A stretch of DNA of 64,000 nucleotides from Cyclobacteriaceae bacterium (GTDB lineage: Bacteria > Bacteroidota > Bacteroidia > Cytophagales > Cyclobacteriaceae), in the NCBI GenBank assembly GCA_019694875.1, contig JAIBBC010000003.1:1-64000 (forward strand), written 5' to 3'. A model generated the notes under the pieces. The model was not told where the DNA came from. It worked only from the letters and a program-made list of their open reading frames with translations, and made no database searches. This document shows, in pieces, positions 19,127 to 27,411 of the stretch; within the stretch, counting starts at the first letter, position 1, and every line of letters begins with the position of its first letter. A program made the translations under genes and the position numbers.

Positions 19127-20410
19127 ATGCTCAACGCATATCAGCAAACGCTTAAGTATCTGTATGAAAACCTGCCCATGTTTCAACGGGTGGGTGCATC
19201 AGCCTATCGGCCCGACCTGACCAACACGTTTGCACTTTGCGAGGCGCTTGGTAATCCGCAGTTCAAATTCAAATCAATTCACATCGCAGGTACTAATGGA
19301 AAGGGAAGTACTTCGCACATGCTCGCCTCGGTGTTGCAATCGGCCGGATATAAAACCGGATTGTATACATCACCGCATCTGAAAGAATTCACGGAGCGGA
19401 TCCGGATAAATGGGCAGGAAATCAATCAGCAGTTTGTGGTTGATTTCGTTAACCGGATCAAACCTGAAATTGAACGAATAAAACCTTCATTTTTTGAGAT
19501 TACGGTGGCGATGGCGTTCGATTACTTCGCTACGCAGAAGATTGACGTGGCTGTGATCGAGGTTGGTTTGGGCGGCCGGCTGGATTCCACGAATGTGATC
19601 ACACCAGTACTCTCGGTAATCACAAACATCAGCTTTGATCACAAAGATATTCTCGGTGATACACTTGAGAAGATCGCTTCCGAGAAGGCCGGTATTATCA
19701 AGGACAATGTACCGGTAGTAATCAGTCAACGGCAATCAGAAGTTGAACATGTCTTTATTGAAAAGGCCAGGCAGCACAAAGCAACTGTATACTTTGCAAG
19801 TGATGAAATGGATGTTCAGCTAAGCAACAATTTGTTTGAAATAAGAAAGAACAATGCGCTGTATATCAGCAAAATAGATCTCCCGTTAAAAGGTAATTAT
19901 CAAACAAAAAACTTACCCGGAGTTATCAAATCCATTGAGCTATTGCGTACCATGGGGTTCGTTATCTCGAATGAGACAATTGAATCCGGGCTTGAGAAGA
20001 CAGTTGTTCAAACGGGTTTAAAGGGCCGCTGGCAAAAGCTGAACGACCGGCCATTAATTATTTGCGATACGGGCCATAACGCGGGCGGAGTTCAGGAACT
20101 GGTTTTACAGATCAACCAGCAGAAGTTCAGGAAGCTTTTCATGGTATGGGGCATGGTGAAAGACAAAGAACCTGATGAAGTGCTGAGACTTTTACCCCGG
20201 CAGGCAACGTATTATTTTTGCCAGGCGTCCATTCCGCGTGCAATGGACGCAGGTTTGTTGAAAGCATCTGCGGAGCGTTTTGGTTTGACGGGTGAAGTGA
20301 TAACTGGCGTAAACGAAGCCATTGCCAAAGCGAAGGCTTCGGCAGGTGAGGATGATTTTATTTTTATTGGCGGCAGCACGTTTGTGGTTGCTGAAATTGA
20401 GAATTTGTGA
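19127..20410 (+). CDS. folC: Folylpolyglutamate synthase / dihydrofolate synthase
   Basis: 427 aa, normal length. Mur-ligase-like ATP enzyme that adds glutamate to dihydropteroate and folates. P-loop GTNGKGSTSHM (about 56-66), the folate-loop stretch GLYTSPHLKEFTERI, the Mg-binding segment VGLGGRLDSTNV, ITNISFDHKDILGDTLEKIA, and the C-terminal domain motif DTGHNAGG. Stop overlaps the trmB start codon by 4 bp (GTGA), indicating translational coupling. Confidence 0.96.
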   Translation: MLNAYQQTLKYLYENLPMFQRVGASAYRPDLTNTFALCEALGNPQFKFKSIHIAGTNGKGSTSHMLASVLQSAGYKTGLYTSPHLKEFTERIRINGQEINQQFVVDFVNRIKPEIERIKPSFFEITVAMAFDYFATQKIDVAVIEVGLGGRLDSTNVITPVLSVITNISFDHKDILGDTLEKIASEKAGIIKDNVPVVISQRQSEVEHVFIEKARQHKATVYFASDEMDVQLSNNLFEIRKNNALYISKIDLPLKGNYQTKNLPGVIKSIELLRTMGFVISNETIESGLEKTVVQTGLKGRWQKLNDRPLIICDTGHNAGGVQELVLQINQQKFRKLFMVWGMVKDKEPDEVLRLLPRQATYYFCQASIPRAMDAGLLKASAERFGLTGEVITGVNEAIAKAKASAGEDDFIFIGGSTFVVAEIENL

Positions 20411-21063
20411 AAAGGAAACTCGAACGTTTTAAGGTGATCGAAAGTCAGCCCAATGTGGTTGAGCCTACCAAAGAATTCTATCATTCGATCAAGGGAAACT
20501 GGAACAAGGATTTTTTCAGAAACGACAATCCAATCACGGTTGAACTTGCCTGTGGCCGGGGCGAATACACGATCGGGCTGGCAAAACTTTTTCCCGACAG
20601 AAATTATATCGGGGTGGATATCAAAGGCGAGCGAATCTGGAAGGGCAGTACCACTGCGACAGAAAACAATCTGACCAATGCAGCTTTCCTGCGCACGATG
20701 ATTCTGCTGATTGAGAACTTCTTTGCCGAAGGTGAGATCAGCGAAATCTGGATTACGTTTCCTGATCCCCGGCCGCGCGTGCGCGATATCAAACGCAGGC
20801 TCACAAGCCCTAGATTCCTGTCGATTTACAAGCGTCTTTTGAAACCCGGTGGCTACGTGCGGCTCAAAACCGATAACACCGGTTTTTATGAGTTTACGCT
20901 GGAGGAAGTTTTGCAGCGTGACGATATCACCGATCTGAAATTCTCGGACGATGTTTACAACTCCGAATTAAGGCCCGAATGCTTTGATATTAAGACCAAG
21001 TATGAGCAGATGTTTGCCGCAAAGGGCGAGCGGATTAAGTATCTCCGCTTTCAGTTCAAGTGA
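20407..21063 (+). CDS. trmB: tRNA (guanine-N7-)-methyltransferase
   Basis: 218 aa. SAM-dependent enzyme that forms m7G46 in tRNA variable loops. SAM-binding ELACGRGEYTIGLA, the ribose-contact segment NYIGVDIKGERIWKG, and the TrmB signature ITFPDPRPRVRDIKRRL followed by KPGGYVRLKTDN. The start is a GTG overlapping the folC stop; no better in-frame ATG exists upstream. The usual FPDPWPK is FPDPRPR here. Confidence 0.94.
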   Translation: MKRKLERFKVIESQPNVVEPTKEFYHSIKGNWNKDFFRNDNPITVELACGRGEYTIGLAKLFPDRNYIGVDIKGERIWKGSTTATENNLTNAAFLRTMILLIENFFAEGEISEIWITFPDPRPRVRDIKRRLTSPRFLSIYKRLLKPGGYVRLKTDNTGFYEFTLEEVLQRDDITDLKFSDDVYNSELRPECFDIKTKYEQMFAAKGERIKYLRFQFK

Positions 21064-21132
21064 TCCCGGTTCGCGGTTTTTGAAGTAACAATTCCATAAC
21101 AGGGCAGTGACAGGCAGGTAATGCCCGTGCCA

Positions 21133-21140
21133 TACCTTTG
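21133..21140 (+). promoter_or_regulatory. -7 element for the LpxH-like operon
   Basis: TACCTTTG is an exact TAnnTTTG match about 75 bp before the ATG at 21215. No TTTG at the ideal upstream spacing. If used, the hairpin at 21171-21199 would lie in the 5' leader. Confidence 0.35.
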
Positions 21141-21170
21141 CTTTTAAGTAGAACTTCTTTTAGGTTAGGT

Positions 21171-21199
21171 ATCCCGAAGGAATTACGGGCCTTCGGGAT
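21171..21199 (+). promoter_or_regulatory. Perfect 10-bp hairpin in the leader of the phosphoesterase gene
   Basis: Arms ATCCCGAAGG (21171-21180) and CCTTCGGGAT (21190-21199) with a 9-nt loop, ending 15 nt before the ATG at 21215. Could be the trmB terminator (followed by the weak U tract TACTTTT) or a leader structure that affects translation of the next gene. Confidence 0.6.
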
Positions 21200-21214
21200 T
21201 ACTTTTAACACATC

Positions 21215-22069
21215 ATGGGCAAACGTAAAAAACGACAGGTCGATATTGTCATCATTTCGGATGTCCACCTGGGCACATTTGGGTGCCACTCGGAAGAACT
21301 TCTCCGTTACCTCAAAACCATCAAGCCCAAAAAAGTAATTCTCAATGGCGACATTATCGACATGTGGCAGTTCAGCAAACGCTACTGGCCCAAGTCGCAC
21401 ATGCAGGTGGTAAAACACATTACGGGTTGGCTGGCCAAAGGCGTTAAGATTATTTATCTGCCCGGCAACCACGATGAAATGCTGCGGAAGTTCAAAGGAC
21501 TGAAAATTGGCTCCTTCCGGATAGCGAACAAGGTTGTGCTGAACCTCAACGGGAAGCGGGCCTGGGTTTTCCATGGCGATGTGTTTGACGTGACGATGCG
21601 CTACTCGAAATGGCTGGCCAAACTGGGCGCAGTCGGGTACGACATGCTTATTCTCATTAACGCATTTGTTAACTGGTGTCTGGAGAAACTGGGGCGCGAG
21701 AAAATATCACTTTCCAAGAAGGTAAAAGACAGCGTGAAGTCGGCCGTGAAGTTCATCAATAAGTTTGAAGATACGGCTGCCGACATCGCCATCTCCAATC
21801 AGTACGACTACGTTGTATGCGGACACATTCATCAGCCGGAGATGCGTCAGATTCTGACCGAAAAAGGTTCGGTGATGTATTTGAATTCAGGCGACTGGGT
21901 TGAAAACCTGACTACGCTTGAGTATGCAAATGGTGAATGGAGGATTTACCGGTACAAGGATGATCCCATTGCAAATTCTGTTAAATTGCCCAAGCGACTC
22001 GAACACAAGCTCGACAACGATGAGATATTCCGCGACCTGGTGAACGAGTTCCTTACCGTAAAAAAGTGA
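21215..22069 (+). CDS. Metallophosphoesterase, UDP-2,3-diacylglucosamine diphosphatase-like (LpxH type)
   Basis: 284 aa. Carries the calcineurin-like motif set in order: SDVHLG (about 14), NGDIIDMW (about 45), GNHDEM (about 88), HGDVFD (about 118) and CGHIHQP (about 208), which bind two metals. This arrangement matches the LpxH family of lipid A synthesis, which splits UDP-2,3-diacylglucosamine to lipid X and UMP. Stop overlaps the glycosyltransferase start by 4 bp (GTGA). The lipid A role is an inference from the family; other phosphoesters cannot be excluded. Confidence 0.82.
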   Translation: MGKRKKRQVDIVIISDVHLGTFGCHSEELLRYLKTIKPKKVILNGDIIDMWQFSKRYWPKSHMQVVKHITGWLAKGVKIIYLPGNHDEMLRKFKGLKIGSFRIANKVVLNLNGKRAWVFHGDVFDVTMRYSKWLAKLGAVGYDMLILINAFVNWCLEKLGREKISLSKKVKDSVKSAVKFINKFEDTAADIAISNQYDYVVCGHIHQPEMRQILTEKGSVMYLNSGDWVENLTTLEYANGEWRIYRYKDDPIANSVKLPKRLEHKLDNDEIFRDLVNEFLTVKK

Positions 22070-23058
22070 AAATACTCTACGCAATTCAGGGCACCGGCAA
22101 TGGCCATATCAGCCGTGCCGAAGACATTATTCCGATCCTTCGCCAGTACGGCCGGCTTGATATTTTTGTGAGCGGTGCGCAGGCCGACATCAAGCTCGAC
22201 TATCCGTTGAAATATAAGTCACGCGGACTGAGTTTCTATTTCGGGAAATCAGGTGGCATTGATTTGTTCAAAACGTTCAAGCAGAACAGCTCAAAGGAAG
22301 TTTATAAAGAGATAAAAAACTTTCCGGTTGATAAGTACGACATTATCATCAACGACTTTGAGCCCATCTCAGCATGGGCGGCAAAGAAGCGCGAAATTCC
22401 GTGTGTATCGTTAAGCCATCAGTCAGCGTTACTTTCGCCTCGTGTTCCTCAGCCCAAGCATTTTGATCCGGTAGGTGAGTGGATACTGAAAAATTATGCC
22501 CCGGCTAATGCAGCGGTGTCATTTCACTTCGCAAAGTTCGATGAGAACATGTACACGCCTGTGATCCGTTCATCAATCCGCGAGGCTACACCAAGTGAGG
22601 GCGATCATTACACGGTTTACTTACCCGCCTACGATGACCGCAAGCTCGTACCGTTGCTGATGAAAGTGCCGAATGTTCGCTGGCACATCTTCTCAAAACA
22701 TACCCATAAACCTTACCACATTGGTAAACTTTCGGTTTACCCGGTGAACAAAGATGAGTTTGCTGCGAGCCTGCTTTCGTGCAAAGGGATTTTATGCGGA
22801 GCCGGCTTTGAAACTCCTGCAGAAGCGCTGTATCTCGGCAAAAAGCTGCTCGTGGTGCCGATGAAAAAACAGTACGAACAGCACTACAATGCTGCTGCAC
22901 TGAAAAGTATTGACGTGCCGGTGTTAAAGAATGTAAAGAAGAAACGAATCGATAAAATCCGCGAATGGATTGAGTCGGACAAGCGGGTTGAAATTAATTA
23001 CGAAAACACTACGCAGGAGGCCGTTGAAAAAGCATTGAAGCTTGGCGGCTACAAATAG
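22066..23058 (+). CDS. Glycosyltransferase (GT28/MGT-like fold)
   Basis: 330 aa starting with GTG at the 4-bp overlap. Begins KILYAIQGTGNGHISRAEDI, the N-terminal nucleotide-sugar transferase loop with GxGxGH-like spacing; C-terminal CGAGFETPAEALYLGKKLLVVP is the donor-binding element seen in GT28-type enzymes. Substrate unknown; coupling to an LpxH-like enzyme suggests envelope glycolipid work (inference). Its stop directly abuts the convergent TrpF-like gene. Confidence 0.8.
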   Translation: MKILYAIQGTGNGHISRAEDIIPILRQYGRLDIFVSGAQADIKLDYPLKYKSRGLSFYFGKSGGIDLFKTFKQNSSKEVYKEIKNFPVDKYDIIINDFEPISAWAAKKREIPCVSLSHQSALLSPRVPQPKHFDPVGEWILKNYAPANAAVSFHFAKFDENMYTPVIRSSIREATPSEGDHYTVYLPAYDDRKLVPLLMKVPNVRWHIFSKHTHKPYHIGKLSVYPVNKDEFAASLLSCKGILCGAGFETPAEALYLGKKLLVVPMKKQYEQHYNAAALKSIDVPVLKNVKKKRIDKIREWIESDKRVEINYENTTQEAVEKALKLGGYK

Positions 23059-23652
23059 TTAATCTTCAGTCTCCAGCTTTTCCAGCACGGAGGCCAGCGC
23101 GTCATAGTTTTTCAAACCGGGTTTATCTTCAGTTCCGCCCTGCAGCGCAATTCCTTTGATGTGCGTGTTGTGTAGTTTACTGTCTTCCGGAGTAACCGAA
23201 TCAATGCGCAAGAGAAGTTTGTATTCTTTCGACAGCATATCGAGTTGTTCGAGCGGAGTAGATTCCGGAACAATCAGGTATGCAATCTGCGGGCGGTGAA
23301 TGCCCAGTTCGTCTTCGTGAGCTTTAATCTCTTCGTAGGTGGTTGAAACAATAAAGGCTACAAAAGCCGAATGCAGCTTCTTGATATCAGCAAGCGTTCC
23401 TTCCACAAAATCGGGCAGATAATTCTGAACGATGGGAGCGAGGTCCTCATGCTTCTCTATCCCGTAGATTTCGGTAACGATGGACGGGCCCGTAAACCAG
23501 CCGCGCATTTCACGGAACAGTTCGGGGCTTACGTAATTTTCCTGACTGGCAATTACAGTGAACCCAAGCATATCCACACTCATGCCGGCACAATACCGGG
23601 CATCACTGAGGTTTGAAATTTTGCCTACTTTAACTAAAGTCTTGAGCGCCAT
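23059..23652 (-). CDS. TrpF-like TIM-barrel protein without the catalytic Cys
   Basis: 197 aa. Overall layout matches phosphoribosylanthranilate isomerase: N-terminal VKVGKISNLSDARYCAGM aligns with the KICGLT...DA start, DMLGF with the second strand, and IALQGGTEDKPGLKNY with the phosphate-binding GG and PG(V/I)KD segment. The active-site Cys of KICG is Gly10 here, so normal PRA isomerase activity is unlikely. No trp genes are nearby. Function unknown. Confidence 0.65.
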   Translation of the reverse strand: MALKTLVKVGKISNLSDARYCAGMSVDMLGFTVIASQENYVSPELFREMRGWFTGPSIVTEIYGIEKHEDLAPIVQNYLPDFVEGTLADIKKLHSAFVAFIVSTTYEEIKAHEDELGIHRPQIAYLIVPESTPLEQLDMLSKEYKLLLRIDSVTPEDSKLHNTHIKGIALQGGTEDKPGLKNYDALASVLEKLETED

Positions 23653-23673
23653 ACAGAATCGAAAATAAAGAAA

Positions 23674-23681
23674 TAACTTTG
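23674..23681 (+). promoter_or_regulatory. -7 element before the lipoprotein gene
   Basis: TAACTTTG matches TAnnTTTG exactly. It sits where the longest frame would begin (TTG 23679), which argues that translation starts further downstream, near 23730-23733. Confidence 0.4.
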
Positions 23682-23732
23682 TTCCTGTTTACGTTTAAAG
23701 ATACGGGCGGATTCAGACAAAAGACCGGTTTG

Positions 23733-24428
23733 TTGAAAAATTTCTATAAATATCTTGCGGGGCTGTTGGTAGTGCTGGCGGGCTGTGGCGATGACGAGAC
23801 GAAAGTTACTTCAGATGCGGATTACTTCCCGTTGCATAAAGGTTTCTACCAGATTTATAACGTCAGCGAAACCCGCTATCTGAATATCAATGATTCGGAA
23901 TCCCGTACATTTCAACTCAAGACGGAGGTTGTTGATTCGTTTATTAATCAGGAGGGAGGATACACCTACACCATCCATCGAAGCGAACGGACCACACCAT
24001 CCGATCCCTGGACTTTTACCGAAGTTTGGGCTGTTCGGATGAATACCGCAAATGTGGTGGTTTCCGAAGAAAACGTGCCGTACATCCGCATTGCTTTTCC
24101 GGCTGTCAAAAATCGCACGTGGGATGGGAACGCCCTCAATACCTTATCAGCCGATGAGTATGTATTGACAACCGTTGGAAAATCATATCAACTCGAAAGC
24201 GGGGAGCAAGTTGGTCCGTACATCCAAATTGTACAGGAAGATTCTGGTGATCCGATTACGTTTGTGGATAAACGACAGGAGTTTTATGTTAAAAATATAG
24301 GCTTGGTAAAGCAGGAGGTTACCGATATCAAATATTGCAGCGATGCAGATGATTGCGTTCCGGGAACACAAGTCATTAACAATGGTATAATTTATGTTCA
24401 AACGCTGATCGAGTATGGGCAGAATTAG
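23733..24428 (+). CDS. Predicted lipoprotein of unknown function
   Basis: About 231 aa from the TTG at 23733, which gives MKNFYKYLAGLLVVLAGC, an ideal lipoprotein signal with lipobox LAGC. The frame is open to a TTG at 23679, but that lies in the predicted promoter, so the exact start is uncertain. The mature part is beta-rich with no recognised domain and two Cys near the C-terminus (YCSDADDC). Its last 14 bp overlap the start of the subtilisin-like protease, so they are co-expressed; it may be attached to the same cell-surface process. Confidence 0.75.
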   Translation: MKNFYKYLAGLLVVLAGCGDDETKVTSDADYFPLHKGFYQIYNVSETRYLNINDSESRTFQLKTEVVDSFINQEGGYTYTIHRSERTTPSDPWTFTEVWAVRMNTANVVVSEENVPYIRIAFPAVKNRTWDGNALNTLSADEYVLTTVGKSYQLESGEQVGPYIQIVQEDSGDPITFVDKRQEFYVKNIGLVKQEVTDIKYCSDADDCVPGTQVINNGIIYVQTLIEYGQN

Positions 24429-26052
24429 GTTCGTGTTGTTTCTTCTGTTGATCAGTGCCGGCATTTCGGAGGCGCAGGTTAATCGGTATATGATATTTTT
24501 TGCCGACAAAACAGGCAACGGACACACCGTGGATCATCCGGAGACATTTTTAAATGAACGTTCCGTTCAGCGAAGGATCAACCAGGATATTGATGTGATC
24601 GCGGAAGACTTGCCTGTTACGGCATCATACATTCAGCAGGTTCGGGCTACAGGCGCCACAGTGTTGTATAAAACAAAGTGGATGAACGGTGCGCTGATCG
24701 AATGCACGAACGCACAATTAGCTGCTGTTAACGGACTCACATTTGTGAAAGCTGCTGACACTGAATTGGTTGCTCCCGGAGGAAGTGGCAGCAAGCAACG
24801 CAAGTCAATTAAATTTGGGTTTTCCAGCACAGCCGATGACATGACGCAAGGGCAACTCGCCATGTTGGGTATCGATGAGATGCATGCCGATGGTTATCAC
24901 GGAGAAGGTGTGATTGTAGCGATCATGGATGGTGGCTTTAGTGGCGTAAACACACAGGCGCCTTTCCATGAGATTTTTAATAACCGCATTGATCAGAATG
25001 TATCGTGGAATTTTGTAACCAATACATCAAATGTGTACCAGGCAAGCTCACACGGAACGCAGGTGCTTTCGGTGTTGGGCGTGCAGGCGACTGTAGGGGC
25101 CGATGAGTTTTCAGCCGGGGCATACAAAGCAACGTTTCAGCTCTATGTAACAGAGAATATTCCTACCGAGTATCGGATTGAAGAGTACAACTGGTTGTTT
25201 GCGGCTGAGCGTGCCGACAGTGCCGGGGTTGATGTGATTAATACGTCATTAGGTTACAACACATTTGACGATTCCAGCATGGATTACGAAAAGTCTGACA
25301 TGGACGGAGCAACGGCAGTGATAACCCGGGCAGCGGTAATTGCTGCTTCGAAGGGAATTTTTCTCGTAAACAGTGCCGGCAATTCAGGTACCGATCCCAG
25401 CTGGCAAATCATTACAGCGCCTGCTGACGCGGAAGATGTGTTGTCGGTGGGTAATATCAATCTTCAAGGGCAGCGGAATCCGAATAGCTCGATCGGGCCT
25501 TCTGCTGATGGAAGGATCAAACCCGATGTTGTGGCCCTGGGAACAGGTGTTACAGTAATCGGTTCGAACGGAGCAATTGCAAGCAACAACGGAACGTCAT
25601 TTTCGTCACCCTTGACAGCGGGCCTTGTTGTGGGTTTGCGTCAACGCTATCCCGATTTAACCCGTGCTGAGTTGATGGAGGCTATCAGGATGTCGGCTTC
25701 GCAGGCTGCGTCACCCGACAATCAGCTCGGCTATGGAATTCCGCATTATCGTGCCGTGGTAAACTACCTGGAGGTGACCAGCGTAGAGCCTGAAGAAAAC
25801 CACTCGCTCGTGATTTATCCGAATCCCGTTCAGGATACCTTTACCATTGCGCCACGCAAACCGTCTCTTGTACAATTAAATCAGGTAGCCATTGTAAATG
25901 CGCACGGTCAGGTTGTCGCCAACAATCACATGGAATACAACTGGCCCGACAATTCATACTCACTGAATATCGGCAACTTCCTTCCGGGAGTTTATTTCCT
26001 GACGGTTCGTATCGGAAGCCGGTATGAGACCTACAAGCTGATCAAGATATAA
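24415..26052 (+). CDS. Subtilisin-like S8 protease with T9SS sorting domain
   Basis: 545 aa. Signal peptide (FVLFLLLISAGISEAQ), propeptide-like region 22-125, then the S8 catalytic domain with Asp172 (IMDGGFSG), His213 (SSHGTQ), oxyanion Asn323 (SAGNSG) and Ser395 (NGTSFSSP). C-terminal type A sorting domain starts near IYPNPVQD and ends YKLIKI, so it should be secreted through the outer membrane by the type IX system and anchored or released. All catalytic residues are present. Overlaps the upstream lipoprotein gene by 14 bp. Confidence 0.94.
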   Translation: MGRIRFVLFLLLISAGISEAQVNRYMIFFADKTGNGHTVDHPETFLNERSVQRRINQDIDVIAEDLPVTASYIQQVRATGATVLYKTKWMNGALIECTNAQLAAVNGLTFVKAADTELVAPGGSGSKQRKSIKFGFSSTADDMTQGQLAMLGIDEMHADGYHGEGVIVAIMDGGFSGVNTQAPFHEIFNNRIDQNVSWNFVTNTSNVYQASSHGTQVLSVLGVQATVGADEFSAGAYKATFQLYVTENIPTEYRIEEYNWLFAAERADSAGVDVINTSLGYNTFDDSSMDYEKSDMDGATAVITRAAVIAASKGIFLVNSAGNSGTDPSWQIITAPADAEDVLSVGNINLQGQRNPNSSIGPSADGRIKPDVVALGTGVTVIGSNGAIASNNGTSFSSPLTAGLVVGLRQRYPDLTRAELMEAIRMSASQAASPDNQLGYGIPHYRAVVNYLEVTSVEPEENHSLVIYPNPVQDTFTIAPRKPSLVQLNQVAIVNAHGQVVANNHMEYNWPDNSYSLNIGNFLPGVYFLTVRIGSRYETYKLIKI

Positions 26053-26087
26053 ATCCCGCTACCTTACCAAAGCCCGCTACGCGGCCT

Positions 26088-26095
26088 TATATTTG
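26088..26095 (+). promoter_or_regulatory. -7 element for rpe
   Basis: TATATTTG matches TAnnTTTG exactly, 15 bp before the rpe ATG, so the leader would be about 9 nt. No TTTG at the ideal upstream distance. Confidence 0.45.
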
Positions 26096-26110
26096 CACAA
26101 ATTTTAGTGC

Positions 26111-26764
26111 ATGAGCAGTCTAATCATCGCTCCGTCAATCCTGGCGGCTGATTTCGCGAATCTGGAACGGGAAGTAAAAATGCTGAATGAGAGTCAGGCC
26201 GACTGGATTCATGTTGATATTATGGACGGTGAATTTGTGCCTAACATTTCGTTCGGAATCCCGGTAACGGAAGCTATTAAACGCCATGCGAAAAAGCCCC
26301 TTGATGTTCACCTGATGATCGTTCAACCCGAACGGTATGTCGAAGCGTTTCAGAAGGCAGGCGCGGAGACTATTTCAGTTCACATTGAAGCGTGCAATCA
26401 CCTCCATCGCAACATTCAGCAAATTAAGGCACTTGGTTGTAAGGCAGGAGTGGCCGTCAACCCGCACACATCTGTTTCAGCATTGGAGAATACCATTGCA
26501 GACATTGATTTGATTTGCATGATGTCGGTTAACCCTGGCTTCGGAGGGCAAAAGTTTATTGAGAACACGTATCAGAAAGTGAAACAGTTGAAAGAACTGA
26601 TCCGCCAAACCGGTTCGAAGGCATTGATCGAAATTGATGGCGGAGTAAACCTTGCGAACGCAAAACCGTTGAAGGAAGCCGGTGCGGATGTATTGGTGGC
26701 GGGAAACTTTGTGTTTAGCGCAAGCGACCCGAAATCGGTGATCAGCCAGCTTAAAAGTGTTTAA
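26111..26764 (+). CDS. rpe: Ribulose-phosphate 3-epimerase
   Basis: 217 aa, normal length. Interconverts ribulose-5-phosphate and xylulose-5-phosphate in the pentose phosphate pathway. Diagnostic segments: APSILAADFANLEREV at the N-terminus, HVDIMDGEFVPNISFG with metal/catalytic Asp, DVHLMIVQPERY, MSVNPGFGGQKFI, and IEIDGGVNLANA with the second catalytic Asp, ending in VAGNFVF. Has its own likely promoter and stands alone. Confidence 0.97.
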   Translation: MSSLIIAPSILAADFANLEREVKMLNESQADWIHVDIMDGEFVPNISFGIPVTEAIKRHAKKPLDVHLMIVQPERYVEAFQKAGAETISVHIEACNHLHRNIQQIKALGCKAGVAVNPHTSVSALENTIADIDLICMMSVNPGFGGQKFIENTYQKVKQLKELIRQTGSKALIEIDGGVNLANAKPLKEAGADVLVAGNFVFSASDPKSVISQLKSV

Positions 26765-26820
26765 CCAACCCAACCCGGCAAGGTTTTTGATTTTACCGGT
26801 ATAACCCTCAATTCAGCTTT

Positions 26821-27399
26821 ATGAAACGCATTCTGTTGCTTTCTGTTTTCACTGTTTTTATTCTTGGTTCATGTTCAAGGTCTGTAACCCGTATTGATCC
26901 CTCAACGGAAATTGACCTGAGCGGCCGCTGGAACGATACCGATTCACGCAAAGTGGCTGACCAGATGATTCACGATCTTTTCACATCCGATGCTTTTGAA
27001 AAATATGCCAAGTCGCTGGGCCATAAGCCGGTGATCATCATGGGTATGATCAAAAACAAAACGAGCGAGCATATCGATGCCGGCAACTACATCAAGAAAT
27101 TTGAAATGGTGATCCTGAATTCCGGTCTTGCCGACCTGGTTGAGTCGGACGAATTCCGCGACAAATTAAGGCAGGAACGCGCCTCCCAGCAGGATTTTGC
27201 CGATCCGGCAACGGTAGCAGCCTGGGGTAAGGAACAGGGTGCAGACGTAATGTTATTTGGCGAAATGAACTCCGAAACCGATACGTACAATAACAAGAAG
27301 GTTGTGAACTATCAGACCACTTTGTTTCTGACGGACATTGAAACGAATAAGCGCATCTGGCTTGGCCAGAATGAGATCAAGAAATTCGTTAAAAACTAA
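26821..27399 (+). CDS. LpoB-like penicillin-binding-protein activator lipoprotein
   Basis: 192 aa. Lipoprotein signal with lipobox ILGSC (Cys near 18), then the LpoB-type fold: DLSGRWNDTDSRKVADQM, KPVIIMGMIKNKTSEHIDA, GADVMLFGEM and TDIETNKRIW. In the LpoB family such outer-membrane lipoproteins stimulate a bifunctional peptidoglycan synthase. Followed after 12 bp by a COG3014-like lipoprotein, a pairing known from other bacteria. Which synthase it serves is not visible here. Confidence 0.88.
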   Translation: MKRILLLSVFTVFILGSCSRSVTRIDPSTEIDLSGRWNDTDSRKVADQMIHDLFTSDAFEKYAKSLGHKPVIIMGMIKNKTSEHIDAGNYIKKFEMVILNSGLADLVESDEFRDKLRQERASQQDFADPATVAAWGKEQGADVMLFGEMNSETDTYNNKKVVNYQTTLFLTDIETNKRIWLGQNEIKKFVKN

Positions 27400-27411
27400 C
27401 CAACTTTAGTC

